Made by a program: the position numbers and the translations under genes
Part shown: one piece after another, positions 33,014-41,933 of the stretch
Position numbering within the stretch: the first letter of the stretch is position 1
How the letters are laid out: every line of letters begins with the position of its first letter
The notes under the pieces: generated by a model
What the model saw: only the letters and a program-made list of their open reading frames with translations
Database searches by the model: none
Told to the model about the DNA's origin: nothing
Source of the DNA: Sphingobacteriaceae bacterium
Lineage (GTDB): Bacteria > Bacteroidota > Bacteroidia > B-17B0 > Aurantibacillaceae
DNA length: 64,000 bases
Assembly: GCA_947480015.1 (NCBI GenBank)
Contig: CANKBS010000011.1
Location: 43,923-107,922 of the forward strand
Direction of reading: 5' to 3'

Positions 33014-34366
33014 TTAATTATCGTTTTCATCTTTTATTGTGAGTCGTTTGTGTACAAATGAAAAGGTAATGAGGCTAAAAGCCAGACTGGCAAAGGCAAT
33101 AAGAAGGCCGATACCGGCTATTAAAAAAGTCATAAAATAAGGACGCAGGCTTTGCATCATTTGTGAGTAACTGGATTGATGTTCGCTTAATTGCCAGATG
33201 CCTTTTTTAATACCGGCCATATCGAGGGCAAGGAAAAACACGATGAGACAAAGTTGTAAGAACCAGAAACAGAACTCGAGCCATTTGTTGCGTTTGATGG
33301 AAGGATTATTGTTGAAACCCAAAAATTCGAAACAAGCCGCAAAGAGAATCATGCTGTTAATACCAATGGTGGTGCCCATAGCGTGGGCAACGGTTATGTG
33401 TGTGCCGTGGGTATAAATGTTTATGGCAGGAATAGACATTAACAGCGATTGACCAATGTTAATGAACACCCAAAAATCGGCGGCCATTAAAAAGCGATAA
33501 GGAAAATGGTGGTAATGTTTTTGAATGGCATTAACGCTATGGCGCCAGTCGTAAAATATTTTAATGAAGAAGATCCATTCAGTCATACTCACGGCATAAC
33601 CAATGTAGCGGATGTAATTTTCGGTGGGCAATGTGTAAATATGATGTCCCCAGTTAAACATGAGATTAAATAAACCAATGAAGAACATTACAAAGGCCAG
33701 TTTGCTATGACCCGTGCTTTTGCTTTTATCCATACGGTCCATTAAAAAGAAGGCCGTACCATAAAGGATTTGATTCCAGGAACCAACAAGGGAGCCATTC
33801 ACTTTCCATTGTATGGTCATGTCGTTCACAAAATTTTCTCTGAAATAAGGAAAAACCCAAAGGTAATTTTCGAGGAAGGTGAAAAGAAAGAAGATTAAAC
33901 CTGTAAGCCACATCCAGATGTAGACCGGCCAGTTTTTAATTTTCTTTACTAAGCTAATAAAATTAATCAGAAACAGAATCCAGGCAATCACAATCGGTAA
34001 TGCCCATAGGGGATTAAATTCCCAGTATTCTCTTCCGCCAAAACTTTTACCGAAATAGGAAATAAGAATTCCCAGAATAGCGAATATCCAGAGAAACCAT
34101 TGTAAGATGGCGGTTTTGTTACCGAGGGCTTTACCGCTGATGATCTGGAGTCCGGAGTAAACACAACCGGTAGCGCCCATTATGATCCAAAATAATGAAG
34201 AAGAAACGTGAAGTGGCCGAAGCGAAATAAAACCCAGATCTTTTTTTAGAAAATCGGGCACTAAATAAACAATGGCTGCAAGAATTCCGAAACACAAAGC
34301 GATGACGATCATAAAGAGCGCGCTCACTAAAAACAAATTGCCAATGTGAAGTTTATTTGTTTTCAT
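33014..34366 (-). CDS. norB: NorB-like heme-copper oxidoreductase with altered active site
   Basis: A 450 aa protein with about twelve membrane segments, paired with a NorC-type cytochrome. Numbered from the ATG at 34366 (an upstream TTG at 34375 is less likely), His53 (RPLHVSSS) fits the low-spin heme ligand and His241-His242 (NWGHHIY) the FeB pair. The third FeB His is replaced by Asn190 (QWKVNGS; the CcoN in this window has WYGH). The Glu of canonical cNOR (HLWVEG) is Val194. Helix X reads AHAMG, with Met330 where CcoN has the second His of HVH. It is therefore not canonical cNOR. It may belong to a proposed alternative NOR class. It overlaps norC by 14 bp. Confidence 0.8.
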   Translation of the reverse strand: MKTNKLHIGNLFLVSALFMIVIALCFGILAAIVYLVPDFLKKDLGFISLRPLHVSSSLFWIIMGATGCVYSGLQIISGKALGNKTAILQWFLWIFAILGILISYFGKSFGGREYWEFNPLWALPIVIAWILFLINFISLVKKIKNWPVYIWMWLTGLIFFLFTFLENYLWVFPYFRENFVNDMTIQWKVNGSLVGSWNQILYGTAFFLMDRMDKSKSTGHSKLAFVMFFIGLFNLMFNWGHHIYTLPTENYIRYIGYAVSMTEWIFFIKIFYDWRHSVNAIQKHYHHFPYRFLMAADFWVFINIGQSLLMSIPAINIYTHGTHITVAHAMGTTIGINSMILFAACFEFLGFNNNPSIKRNKWLEFCFWFLQLCLIVFFLALDMAGIKKGIWQLSEHQSSYSQMMQSLRPYFMTFLIAGIGLLIAFASLAFSLITFSFVHKRLTIKDENDN

Positions 34367-34775
34367 GTTTTTCAATCATTCCAAAGTTGGTGTTGGTAAA
34401 ACTTCTGGGATCTGCCACGCCGCTGGCATCAACCGATTTAAGAAATTCAAGTAGGCCGTGGATCTCATTTTCACTGAGGTCGTAAGCCGGCATTTGTTTG
34501 GTACCTGATTTCATGAGGGCCCTGATAACAACTTCTCCTTTTCTAGCATCGGAGATTACGTTGGTGAGATCGGGGCCTAAATAGCCGCCTAGGCCGTACA
34601 ATTGATGACAGCTTTGGCAATTATGATTTTGCCAGATGAGGCGCCCCCTTGCTGCTTCTTCGCTGTTGAATCCCGGATTGGCTTTTTTAGAAAGTGGTCC
34701 CAGATAGATACTGAATGAAAAAACAAGAAAGGAGGCGCATAAAATTAAAAACACATTGGTGGCATTTAATTTCAT
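34353..34775 (-). CDS. norC: NorC-type membrane cytochrome c
   Basis: A 140 aa protein with one N-terminal membrane anchor and the heme motif CQSCH followed by QLYGLGGYLGPDLTN, the classic NorC signature. An axial Met candidate is in TKQMPAYDLS. It delivers electrons to the NorB-like subunit, whose gene overlaps its end. It starts 11 bp after tyrosine phenol-lyase, inside the same long operon. Confidence 0.93.
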   Translation of the reverse strand: MKLNATNVFLILCASFLVFSFSIYLGPLSKKANPGFNSEEAARGRLIWQNHNCQSCHQLYGLGGYLGPDLTNVISDARKGEVVIRALMKSGTKQMPAYDLSENEIHGLLEFLKSVDASGVADPRSFTNTNFGMIEKHENK

Positions 34776-34786
34776 CAGCTTGATTT

Positions 34787-36172
34787 TTATAATTTTTCAA
34801 ATTTGGCTTGAAAGAAACGCAGGTATTTTGGTTCGTAGATCATTTTTAAACCTTTTATGGATTTTCTACGATCGTAAACCGCTGCGGCTGATTCGGCAAT
34901 CACATCCATGTGTGCCTGTGTGTAAACACGACGTGGCATGGTGAAACGTACCAGTTCTAATTTCGGATAATAGTTATCGCCATTGGGTTTTCGGCCGGCC
35001 GATACTATACCACGTTCCATGGTTCTTACACCCGAGTCGATATACATTTCAGCAGCCAGTGTTTGGGCCGGAAACTGATCTTGCGTTAAATGCGGTAAAA
35101 ACTTTTTAGCATCCACAAAAATACCGTGACCACCGATAGGCAGCACAATGGGCACATTGTATTCCATCATTTTATTCCCGAGGTATTCTACCTGTCCGAT
35201 ACGGGCATGTTGGTGATTATCATCCAGACTTTCAACAATACCTACAGCGATGGCTTCCATATCTCTGCCGGCAAGACCGCCATAAGTATGTAAACCTTCG
35301 TATACCACTACCATGTTACGTGCTTCTTCAAACACGTCCCATTCGTTGGTAGCCATAAAACCACCAATATTTACGAGCGCATCTTTTTTAGCACTCATGG
35401 TTGCACCGTCGGTTAAAGAACAAATTTCTTTTACAATTTGAGCAATGCTTTTTTTATCATAGCCTTTTTCGCGTTGTTGAATAAAGAAGGCGTTCTCTGC
35501 AACGCGTGTCATATCATGGATAACACGGATACCTAGTTTTTTGGTATAAGCGCGTAATTCTTTTAAGTTGGCCATACTCACCGGCTGACCACCGGCCATG
35601 TTAACGTTTGTAGCAATGCTGATATACGGAATTTTTTTAGCGCCGTATTTTTTAACCACTTTTTCAAGTTTGGCCATGTCTACATTTCCTTTAAACGGAT
35701 GTTCGCTGGTTGGATCGTGAGCTTCGTCAATAATAATATCGGTGAAGGTTCCGCCGGCTAATTCCTGATGTAAACGGGTGGTCGTAAAATACATGTTACC
35801 CGGAATAACATCGCCTTTTTTAATGAGAATTTTTGACAAAATGTTTTCGGCCGCACGACCTTGGTGTGTAGGGATCACATATTTGTAACCATAATATTTT
35901 TGAATGGTTCCTTCAAGTTTGTAATAACTTTTACTTCCGGCATAGGCTTCATCGCCCAGCATCATGGCCGACCATTGAACGTCGCTCATGGCATTGGTGC
36001 CGCTATCGGTTAACAAATCGATGTACACATCTTCCGATTTTAATAAGAAGGTATTGTAACCGGCTTCTTTAATGGCCTTAATACGTTGGGCTTTGGTAGT
36101 CATTTTTAATAACTCAACCATTTTTATTTTATAGGGTTCGGCCCAAGAACGTTTTACGAGAGAATTTTTCAT
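34787..36172 (-). CDS. tpl: Tyrosine phenol-lyase
   Basis: A 461 aa PLP beta-eliminating lyase that splits tyrosine to phenol, pyruvate and ammonia. The residues that separate it from tryptophanase are those of tyrosine phenol-lyase: Thr130 (MYFTTTR), Arg387 (TMERG) and Arg106 (HQGR). The PLP lysine is Lys263 (SAKKD). Numbering runs six above the Citrobacter enzyme. It lies 33 bp after its paralogue tnaA, in the nad-nor operon. The PLP it needs could come from pdxH at 55674, which has a Crp/Fnr-type site. Confidence 0.88.
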   Translation of the reverse strand: MKNSLVKRSWAEPYKIKMVELLKMTTKAQRIKAIKEAGYNTFLLKSEDVYIDLLTDSGTNAMSDVQWSAMMLGDEAYAGSKSYYKLEGTIQKYYGYKYVIPTHQGRAAENILSKILIKKGDVIPGNMYFTTTRLHQELAGGTFTDIIIDEAHDPTSEHPFKGNVDMAKLEKVVKKYGAKKIPYISIATNVNMAGGQPVSMANLKELRAYTKKLGIRVIHDMTRVAENAFFIQQREKGYDKKSIAQIVKEICSLTDGATMSAKKDALVNIGGFMATNEWDVFEEARNMVVVYEGLHTYGGLAGRDMEAIAVGIVESLDDNHQHARIGQVEYLGNKMMEYNVPIVLPIGGHGIFVDAKKFLPHLTQDQFPAQTLAAEMYIDSGVRTMERGIVSAGRKPNGDNYYPKLELVRFTMPRRVYTQAHMDVIAESAAAVYDRRKSIKGLKMIYEPKYLRFFQAKFEKL

Positions 36173-36205
36173 AATTATATTTTTTATTGTATGTGAATTT
36201 GTTGT

Positions 36206-37588
36206 TTAAATTTTTTCAAAACGAGCGGTGAAATGGCGCAGAAATGGCGGTTCGTAAGTAATACGGTAACCGGTGGTTTGTTTGCGCATGTCTAAAATAT
36301 CATCGAACACATCCAGCACATAATCAATATGACTTTGTGTGTAAACACGACGTGGTATGGCTAAACGAACCAATTCATTCTGAGCAGGAATTAATTTCCC
36401 GGCTTCGTCATATTTACCAAACATCACCGAACCTACTTCCACACAGCGAATGCCGCCTTTGGTATAGAGGTCGCAAACGAGGGCTTGTCCGGGATATTGT
36501 TCAACAGGTATGCTGTTGTATAATTTTTTAGCATCGATATACACCGCATGACCGCCTATTGGCCAAACCACAGGAACCCCTTTAGCTTTTAAATTTTCAC
36601 CAAGGTAAGCGGTACTGCGAATGCGATAATGTAAATAATCGGCATCAAACACTTCCTCTAAACCAATGGCGAGGGCTTCCATGTCACGTCCGGCAAGGCC
36701 CCCATAAGTTGTAAAGCCTTCCGAAATAATTAAAAGGTTTTTACATTTGATGGAAAGTTCTTCATCTTTCATAGTGAGTAAACCACCAATGTTTACGAGT
36801 CCGTCTTTTTTAGCGCTCATAATAAAGGCATCACCCAGGGCTAACATTTCCTGCGCAATTTCTTTGTAGGTTTTTGTTTCGAAGCCTGGTTCGCGGTGTT
36901 TCACGAAATAAGCATTTTCGGCAATACGGCAACCGTCAATCACCATCAAAAGATTATGTTCGTCGCAAATTTTACGTAGACCTTTTACATTGGCCATGCT
37001 TACCGGTTGACCACCAGATGAATTATTGGTAACGGTAATGATAACGGCTGCAATGTTTTCGCGACCATGTTCTTTAATGAGTACTTGTAATTTTTCGAGA
37101 TCAATATTACCTTTAAAAGGCAAATCAATTTCAGGGTCCTTGGCCACATCGTAAACGATGTCGATGGCTGTAGCGCCTGTAAATTCGATGTTTGCACGCG
37201 TGGTATCAAAATGGGTGTTACTGATAAAAACCTTGACTTTACCACCTAGGATGCCGTATAAAATTCGTTCAGCTGCGCGGCCCTGATGGGTGGGTAAAAT
37301 GTAGGGCATGCTGGTAAGATCTTTTACCACCGATTCTAAATGTTCCCAGCTTCTGGCTCCGGCATAACTTTCGTCGCCGGTCATAATACCGCCCCATTGT
37401 TTGTCGCTCATGGCACCGGTTCCGCTATCGGTTAACAGATCGATAAAGACATCGTGTGAACGGAGTAAAAAAGGATTGTATCCCGATTTTTTTAAGATGT
37501 CGTTTCGGTACTCTTCGGTAGTAACCCTTAAAGGCTCTACCATTTTAATTTTAAAAGGTTCGGTTAAGGTCCGCATTCTATGACTCAT
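36206..37588 (-). CDS. tnaA: Tryptophanase
   Basis: A 460 aa PLP lyase that splits tryptophan to indole, pyruvate and ammonia. It is a paralogue of the next gene, but the specificity positions are those of tryptophanase: Asp128 (THFDTTR) in place of Thr, and Val385 (RCVEVG) in place of Arg. The PLP lysine is Lys261 (SAKKD). Its start overlaps the end of nadB by 11 bp. No TnaC-type leader peptide is seen upstream because nadB abuts it, so tryptophan-induced control of the E. coli kind is unlikely. Confidence 0.85.
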   Translation of the reverse strand: MSHRMRTLTEPFKIKMVEPLRVTTEEYRNDILKKSGYNPFLLRSHDVFIDLLTDSGTGAMSDKQWGGIMTGDESYAGARSWEHLESVVKDLTSMPYILPTHQGRAAERILYGILGGKVKVFISNTHFDTTRANIEFTGATAIDIVYDVAKDPEIDLPFKGNIDLEKLQVLIKEHGRENIAAVIITVTNNSSGGQPVSMANVKGLRKICDEHNLLMVIDGCRIAENAYFVKHREPGFETKTYKEIAQEMLALGDAFIMSAKKDGLVNIGGLLTMKDEELSIKCKNLLIISEGFTTYGGLAGRDMEALAIGLEEVFDADYLHYRIRSTAYLGENLKAKGVPVVWPIGGHAVYIDAKKLYNSIPVEQYPGQALVCDLYTKGGIRCVEVGSVMFGKYDEAGKLIPAQNELVRLAIPRRVYTQSHIDYVLDVFDDILDMRKQTTGYRITYEPPFLRHFTARFEKI

Positions 37589-39131
37589 AAATTAAATGTG
37601 TTTTATTGGATGATAAATTGTTGGAGGTATGTGTGAGACCGGCCTCAATCGTATCTTTTAAGATAAGCCGGGCGCAGTGCGTTAGATTCCTAAGTGTAAC
37701 GAATTCTTCTGAGCAATTTCCTTTTACTAAAAAAGTTTCAAGGCGGGTTGCAACTCCTTTAAATTGTTCGAGTGCTTTTGATTTATCTGCTGTTTGATCA
37801 TCAAAAGCCAGATTCATCATAATAGTTTTAAGCTTTGTGATTTCATTTTCTATGTCTGAATCTGTTAAGGATTTAACAGGCTGATAAAACGAACCACTTG
37901 GTTTTCTGTTTATAATTTCTTCGGCGCGTGAGGCTATATGCAGCGCTACATTGTGCGCGTATACCAAGGCTTCTAACAGTGAATTGGAAGCTAAACGATT
38001 AGCGCCATGTAACCCGGTGCAGGACACTTCGCCAATGGCGTATAAATCTTTAATACTGCTTTCGGCATTTTTTGAAACCGCAATACCGCCACACTGGTAA
38101 TGCGCAGAAGGCACAATGGGAATAAGGTCTTTACTGATATCAAATCCACGTGATTTTAATTCGAGGCAAATGCCGGGAAAATGTAATTCACAGGCCAGAG
38201 GATCGAGGTGACGGAGATTGAGATAAACATGATCGGTATTACTAAGAGCCATGTGTTTCATGATGGCAGCGCTCACCACATCGCGGGTGGCCAGTTCACC
38301 GCGCTTGTCATAATCAAATAAAAATCGATTACCTTGAAGATCTTCTACATGAGCGCCAAATCCACGCAGAGCTTCAGTAATTAAAAACGACATGCGTTGT
38401 TTGTTAGCCTGATACAAAGCAGTGGGATGAAATTGCATAAAACGCATGTGCTTCATGTCGGCACCTGCGCGTGAAGCCATGGCGTAGCCGTCGCCACTTG
38501 CCACCAAAGGATTCGTGGTGTTTATGTATACTTGTCCGCAACCCCCTGAAGCCAGAACTGTTGTGCCCGCCTGCAGTTCACTAATTTGATGGCTTTCGGG
38601 TTTGTATATGGAAATGCCGTAACAGTATTTAGTGCCAGCTTGGTTTTTAATGAGTAAATCAAGCGCCAGTGTATTTTCGAGTAAATTTATTTGCGAACGA
38701 TTTTTTAATTCACGCAGTAAGACCTGTTCGAGTTCGAATCCGGTTTTGTCTTTGTGATGCACAATGCGGGCGCGACTGTGACCACCTTCCAGACCAAGTT
38801 CCAGATCCATGCGGCTATTGCTATCGAACTGTACGCCTAGAGCTATTAATTCGTTGATGCGTTCGGGAGCTTGTTTAATCACCATGTCAACCACTTCAGA
38901 ATCACATAATCCCTTGCCGCATTCGAGTGTATCGTTAATGTGTGAGTCAAAGGAGTCGGTGAGTTGGTTCATTACCGCAGCAATACCCCCTTGAGCATAA
39001 CGCGTGTTACATTCAAAGGCATTGGTTTTGCTTAGCAGAGTAATTTTTAAATTCGGATGGAGGGCATTTAATTTTAATGCTAGTGAGATGCCTGCAATTC
39101 CTGATCCTATGATGAGCACATCTGTTTTCAT
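37578..39131 (-). CDS. nadB: L-aspartate oxidase
   Basis: The first enzyme of de novo NAD synthesis, oxidising aspartate to iminoaspartate with FAD. The 517 aa product has GSGIAGISLALKL at the N-terminus, the RYAQGGIAAVMN block, SRARIVHHKDKTG, and the GEVSCTGLHGANRLASNSLLEALVYA signature written here in part. The oxidase can use fumarate as acceptor without oxygen. nadA lies 2 bp upstream and tnaA overlaps its end. Confidence 0.95.
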   Translation of the reverse strand: MKTDVLIIGSGIAGISLALKLNALHPNLKITLLSKTNAFECNTRYAQGGIAAVMNQLTDSFDSHINDTLECGKGLCDSEVVDMVIKQAPERINELIALGVQFDSNSRMDLELGLEGGHSRARIVHHKDKTGFELEQVLLRELKNRSQINLLENTLALDLLIKNQAGTKYCYGISIYKPESHQISELQAGTTVLASGGCGQVYINTTNPLVASGDGYAMASRAGADMKHMRFMQFHPTALYQANKQRMSFLITEALRGFGAHVEDLQGNRFLFDYDKRGELATRDVVSAAIMKHMALSNTDHVYLNLRHLDPLACELHFPGICLELKSRGFDISKDLIPIVPSAHYQCGGIAVSKNAESSIKDLYAIGEVSCTGLHGANRLASNSLLEALVYAHNVALHIASRAEEIINRKPSGSFYQPVKSLTDSDIENEITKLKTIMMNLAFDDQTADKSKALEQFKGVATRLETFLVKGNCSEEFVTLRNLTHCARLILKDTIEAGLTHTSNNLSSNKTHLIYES

Positions 39132-39133
39132 GA

Positions 39134-40078
39134 TTATAACGAGAGAGAAAGCATGCGGTTAAGAGGTTGAACAGCTTTTTCGATCAAATCAGTTGATATG
39201 CTGATCTCGGGACTTTCGTGGAGCATACACGTGTAAATTTTTTCAAGCGTGTTAATTTTCATATAAGCACACTCGCTGCAAGCGCAGGAATTATCTTCCT
39301 GAGTAGGTACCGGAATTAATTTCTTGTTGGGTACTTCTTTGGCCAATTGGTGCAGAATACCGGCCTCGGTAGCAATTAAAAACTCACAGGCATACGACTT
39401 TTTAATGTAGTCGATCATGGCAGCGGTTGATCCCACAAAATGCGCAACATCTAAAATGGAAGTATCTGATTCGGGATGCGCTACAATTTTTGATTTGGGG
39501 TATTGCGCATATAACGCAATAATCTTATTAAACGAAAAAGCTTCATGCACCACACAGGCACCGTCCCACAATAAAAGTTCGCGGCCGGTTTCTTCCATTA
39601 AGTACTTGCCTAAATTACGATCGGGGGCAAACAACACTTTTTGATTTTTAGGGAGCGATTCAATTATTTTTACAGCATTGGAAGACGTACAAATGATATC
39701 GCTTTGGGCTTTTATTTCGGTAGAGCAGTTAATATATGTAACAGCCAGATGATCGGGATGTTCTTTTTTAAAAGCGGCGAAGGCTTGCGGCGTGCAAGAA
39801 TCAACCAATGAACAACCGGCATTAAGATCAGGTAATAAAACTTTTTTACCGGGGTTTAATATTTTTGCAGTTTCTGCCATAAACTTAACGCCGGCAAATA
39901 CGATCATATCTTCTTTTGCTGCAGCGGCAAATTTTGAAAGTGCTAAACTATCGCCTACATGGTCGGCAATTTCTTGAATTTCCGGGCGTTGATAATAGTG
40001 GGCCAGAATGAGTGCATTCTTACTTTTTTTAAGTTTAAGAATTTCTTCAGAATAATTTATTTTAAGAGCGGCGCACAT
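39134..40078 (-). CDS. nadA: Quinolinate synthase A
   Basis: NadA condenses iminoaspartate with dihydroxyacetone phosphate to quinolinate, using a 4Fe-4S cluster. The 314 aa product has the NALILAHYYQRPEIQ start block, the conserved LLPDLNAGCSLVDSC, IICTSSNAV, and cluster-ligand Cys in the middle and near CACSECAYMK. The length is normal. It lies 10 bp after the NMO-like gene and 2 bp before nadB. Its cluster is sensitive to oxygen and NO, which may explain why it sits in an operon with norBC. Confidence 0.95.
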   Translation of the reverse strand: MCAALKINYSEEILKLKKSKNALILAHYYQRPEIQEIADHVGDSLALSKFAAAAKEDMIVFAGVKFMAETAKILNPGKKVLLPDLNAGCSLVDSCTPQAFAAFKKEHPDHLAVTYINCSTEIKAQSDIICTSSNAVKIIESLPKNQKVLFAPDRNLGKYLMEETGRELLLWDGACVVHEAFSFNKIIALYAQYPKSKIVAHPESDTSILDVAHFVGSTAAMIDYIKKSYACEFLIATEAGILHQLAKEVPNKKLIPVPTQEDNSCACSECAYMKINTLEKIYTCMLHESPEISISTDLIEKAVQPLNRMLSLSL

Positions 40079-40088
40079 GGTATACAGT

Positions 40089-41903
40089 TTAGGCGGTTTT
40101 CTGAATCGCCGGAATAAGCAACTGATTGAGGCTTTCTTTTATTGCGTTTAACACCTGAATATTATTTTTATGGAACAAAATATCGGCTGCTTTAATTTTG
40201 GCAAATAAGTTCTCGTAATAGCTGATGCCTTCGTTTAAATTATTTTTAAACGCCTGAAACGAATTGGCTTTTTTAACAGAAAGCTCTTCCAGATTTTTAG
40301 CCAGATCTTCTTTCAGATAATCAACATACAACTGCAATTCATTTATAAATAAATTCGGACGATTCACATTATTCAAAAGATTAAGACGGCCATAAATGTG
40401 ATCCACCATTTGTTTCAATGAAAAGGTTCCTGAAAAATATGCCAGGTTTGGTCCCGGACAAATAGTCACCGCACTTAAATTGTGAGAGAGTTTAGCATTA
40501 TTTGCGATAAGTGCAGATGCCCCAAGTCCTTCACACAAACAATCTTTTTCTTCTACCTCGGCAATTTTATTTTTTAGAAGCTCCTCGTTTCGGATGGTTT
40601 TTGTTAACCCATCAATTTTTAATTTTTGATATTCGCGTGAAGCCGTACAAATTGCTCGGTCAGTAAATTCTTTATTTAAGATGAGAAATTTTTTGTAGCA
40701 AGGACTTCCCGGACGGTCTTTTGCAATTCGGCTTTTGCGTTGTTGTTCAGAACTGCTTTTTCTGAAATTATTAAAAGGCACTCCCAAAGGAGAAGAGTGG
40801 CTTAAATAATAATCTTCTTTTTTAGCGGTGGCTAATTGTTGTAACGTTTCATCGTCAACGTTAGTGGCTTCTGGCACCAATAAAAAAGGGCTACCCCAAC
40901 CGGTTGAATCTAACTCGTAATAATTGGTGAGGAAGGCGTCTTCACTGGAAGTGCCGATACCGCCTTGGGCAGTAATTTTCATAGAGGGTTTAGATGGAAA
41001 CAACGTACGATTAGCGCTTGTTAAACCACTTTGGCAATCTTTGTATAATTCATCTACAAGCTCTTGACGTTTATTTTTAAACTCTTCCAGAATGGGACCG
41101 AGTAAAACACCGCTTGAAATGAAGGCATGTCCACCGCAGTTAATGCCCGATTCAACACGAAATTCAGAAACCCACAATCCTTTTTTAGCCAGATACTTTC
41201 CTTGAATAAGAGCTGAGCGGTAATCGGAAACTTTTAAAACTATTTTCTTTTTAATGGTGCCATTCGAATCTGGATAGAAATCAGAAAAGGTTTCGCAATA
41301 GGCAAACAAGCGTGGATTCATGCCTGCAGAAAAAATGATGGAAGATTTAACTGTACTGTTGGCATAACCTCTTAAGGCCGATAAAGCATCCGATTGTTCG
41401 GAAGGTAATTCGTTTCCGTGCTCGTCGTAATTGATTTTATCCAGTTTGGTCATGATGTTCACATCAATGGCGCCTGCCGTGATGCTTTCTTTTAAACGTG
41501 TTTCAATAACAAGACGTTCATCTTTACTACAGCTGTTTAGGCGCATGTAAAGTTGTTTTTCTTCACGGGTATCTGGCAACATCTCAAAATATTTGTTAAT
41601 ATCTTCATCGGCGTTAAAATCTTCCGATTTGATTTTACTAATTTGTTTTTTGATGATGTCATCCTGTAAATTTAAAAAGGCAGTTACGCGGCGTGCACGA
41701 TGATCGTCTTCGTGTGTTTCTATTTTGTGATAGGCAATATTTTCTTTTTTGCATAACACTTCGCGCATGGCTTCAATGAGGTGATCTTCAATAATGGATA
41801 AAACAGAAGTGATTCCGAAGCGGGCTACTTTAACCGGCGAATCAATTGTAAAACCTAATCCCATTACAGGAATATGAAAGGAATGGGGTGAGTTTGTTTT
41901 CAT
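40089..41903 (-). CDS. Divergent nitronate monooxygenase/FabK-like flavoprotein, unknown substrate
   Basis: A 604 aa protein, first in the nad-tna-nor operon. Its middle matches the FMN TIM barrel of nitronate monooxygenases: HIPVMGLGFTIDSPVKVARFG (10-30) as the first strand, VLKVSDYRSAL, then INCGGHA (254-260) in place of EAGGH, ITAQGGIGTSS (310-320) in place of the VIAAGGI phosphate loop, and GWGSPFLLVPEA (335-346) in place of the MGTRF-PEA end. Large insertions (about 50-180) and a helical C-terminal third (about 370-604) are not part of usual NMO. The function is unknown. The promoter carries the candidate Rrf2 operator. Confidence 0.6.
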   Translation of the reverse strand: MKTNSPHSFHIPVMGLGFTIDSPVKVARFGITSVLSIIEDHLIEAMREVLCKKENIAYHKIETHEDDHRARRVTAFLNLQDDIIKKQISKIKSEDFNADEDINKYFEMLPDTREEKQLYMRLNSCSKDERLVIETRLKESITAGAIDVNIMTKLDKINYDEHGNELPSEQSDALSALRGYANSTVKSSIIFSAGMNPRLFAYCETFSDFYPDSNGTIKKKIVLKVSDYRSALIQGKYLAKKGLWVSEFRVESGINCGGHAFISSGVLLGPILEEFKNKRQELVDELYKDCQSGLTSANRTLFPSKPSMKITAQGGIGTSSEDAFLTNYYELDSTGWGSPFLLVPEATNVDDETLQQLATAKKEDYYLSHSSPLGVPFNNFRKSSSEQQRKSRIAKDRPGSPCYKKFLILNKEFTDRAICTASREYQKLKIDGLTKTIRNEELLKNKIAEVEEKDCLCEGLGASALIANNAKLSHNLSAVTICPGPNLAYFSGTFSLKQMVDHIYGRLNLLNNVNRPNLFINELQLYVDYLKEDLAKNLEELSVKKANSFQAFKNNLNEGISYYENLFAKIKAADILFHKNNIQVLNAIKESLNQLLIPAIQKTA

Positions 41904-41933
41904 CTAATGAAAAATTTAATTTAAAATTCTGAA

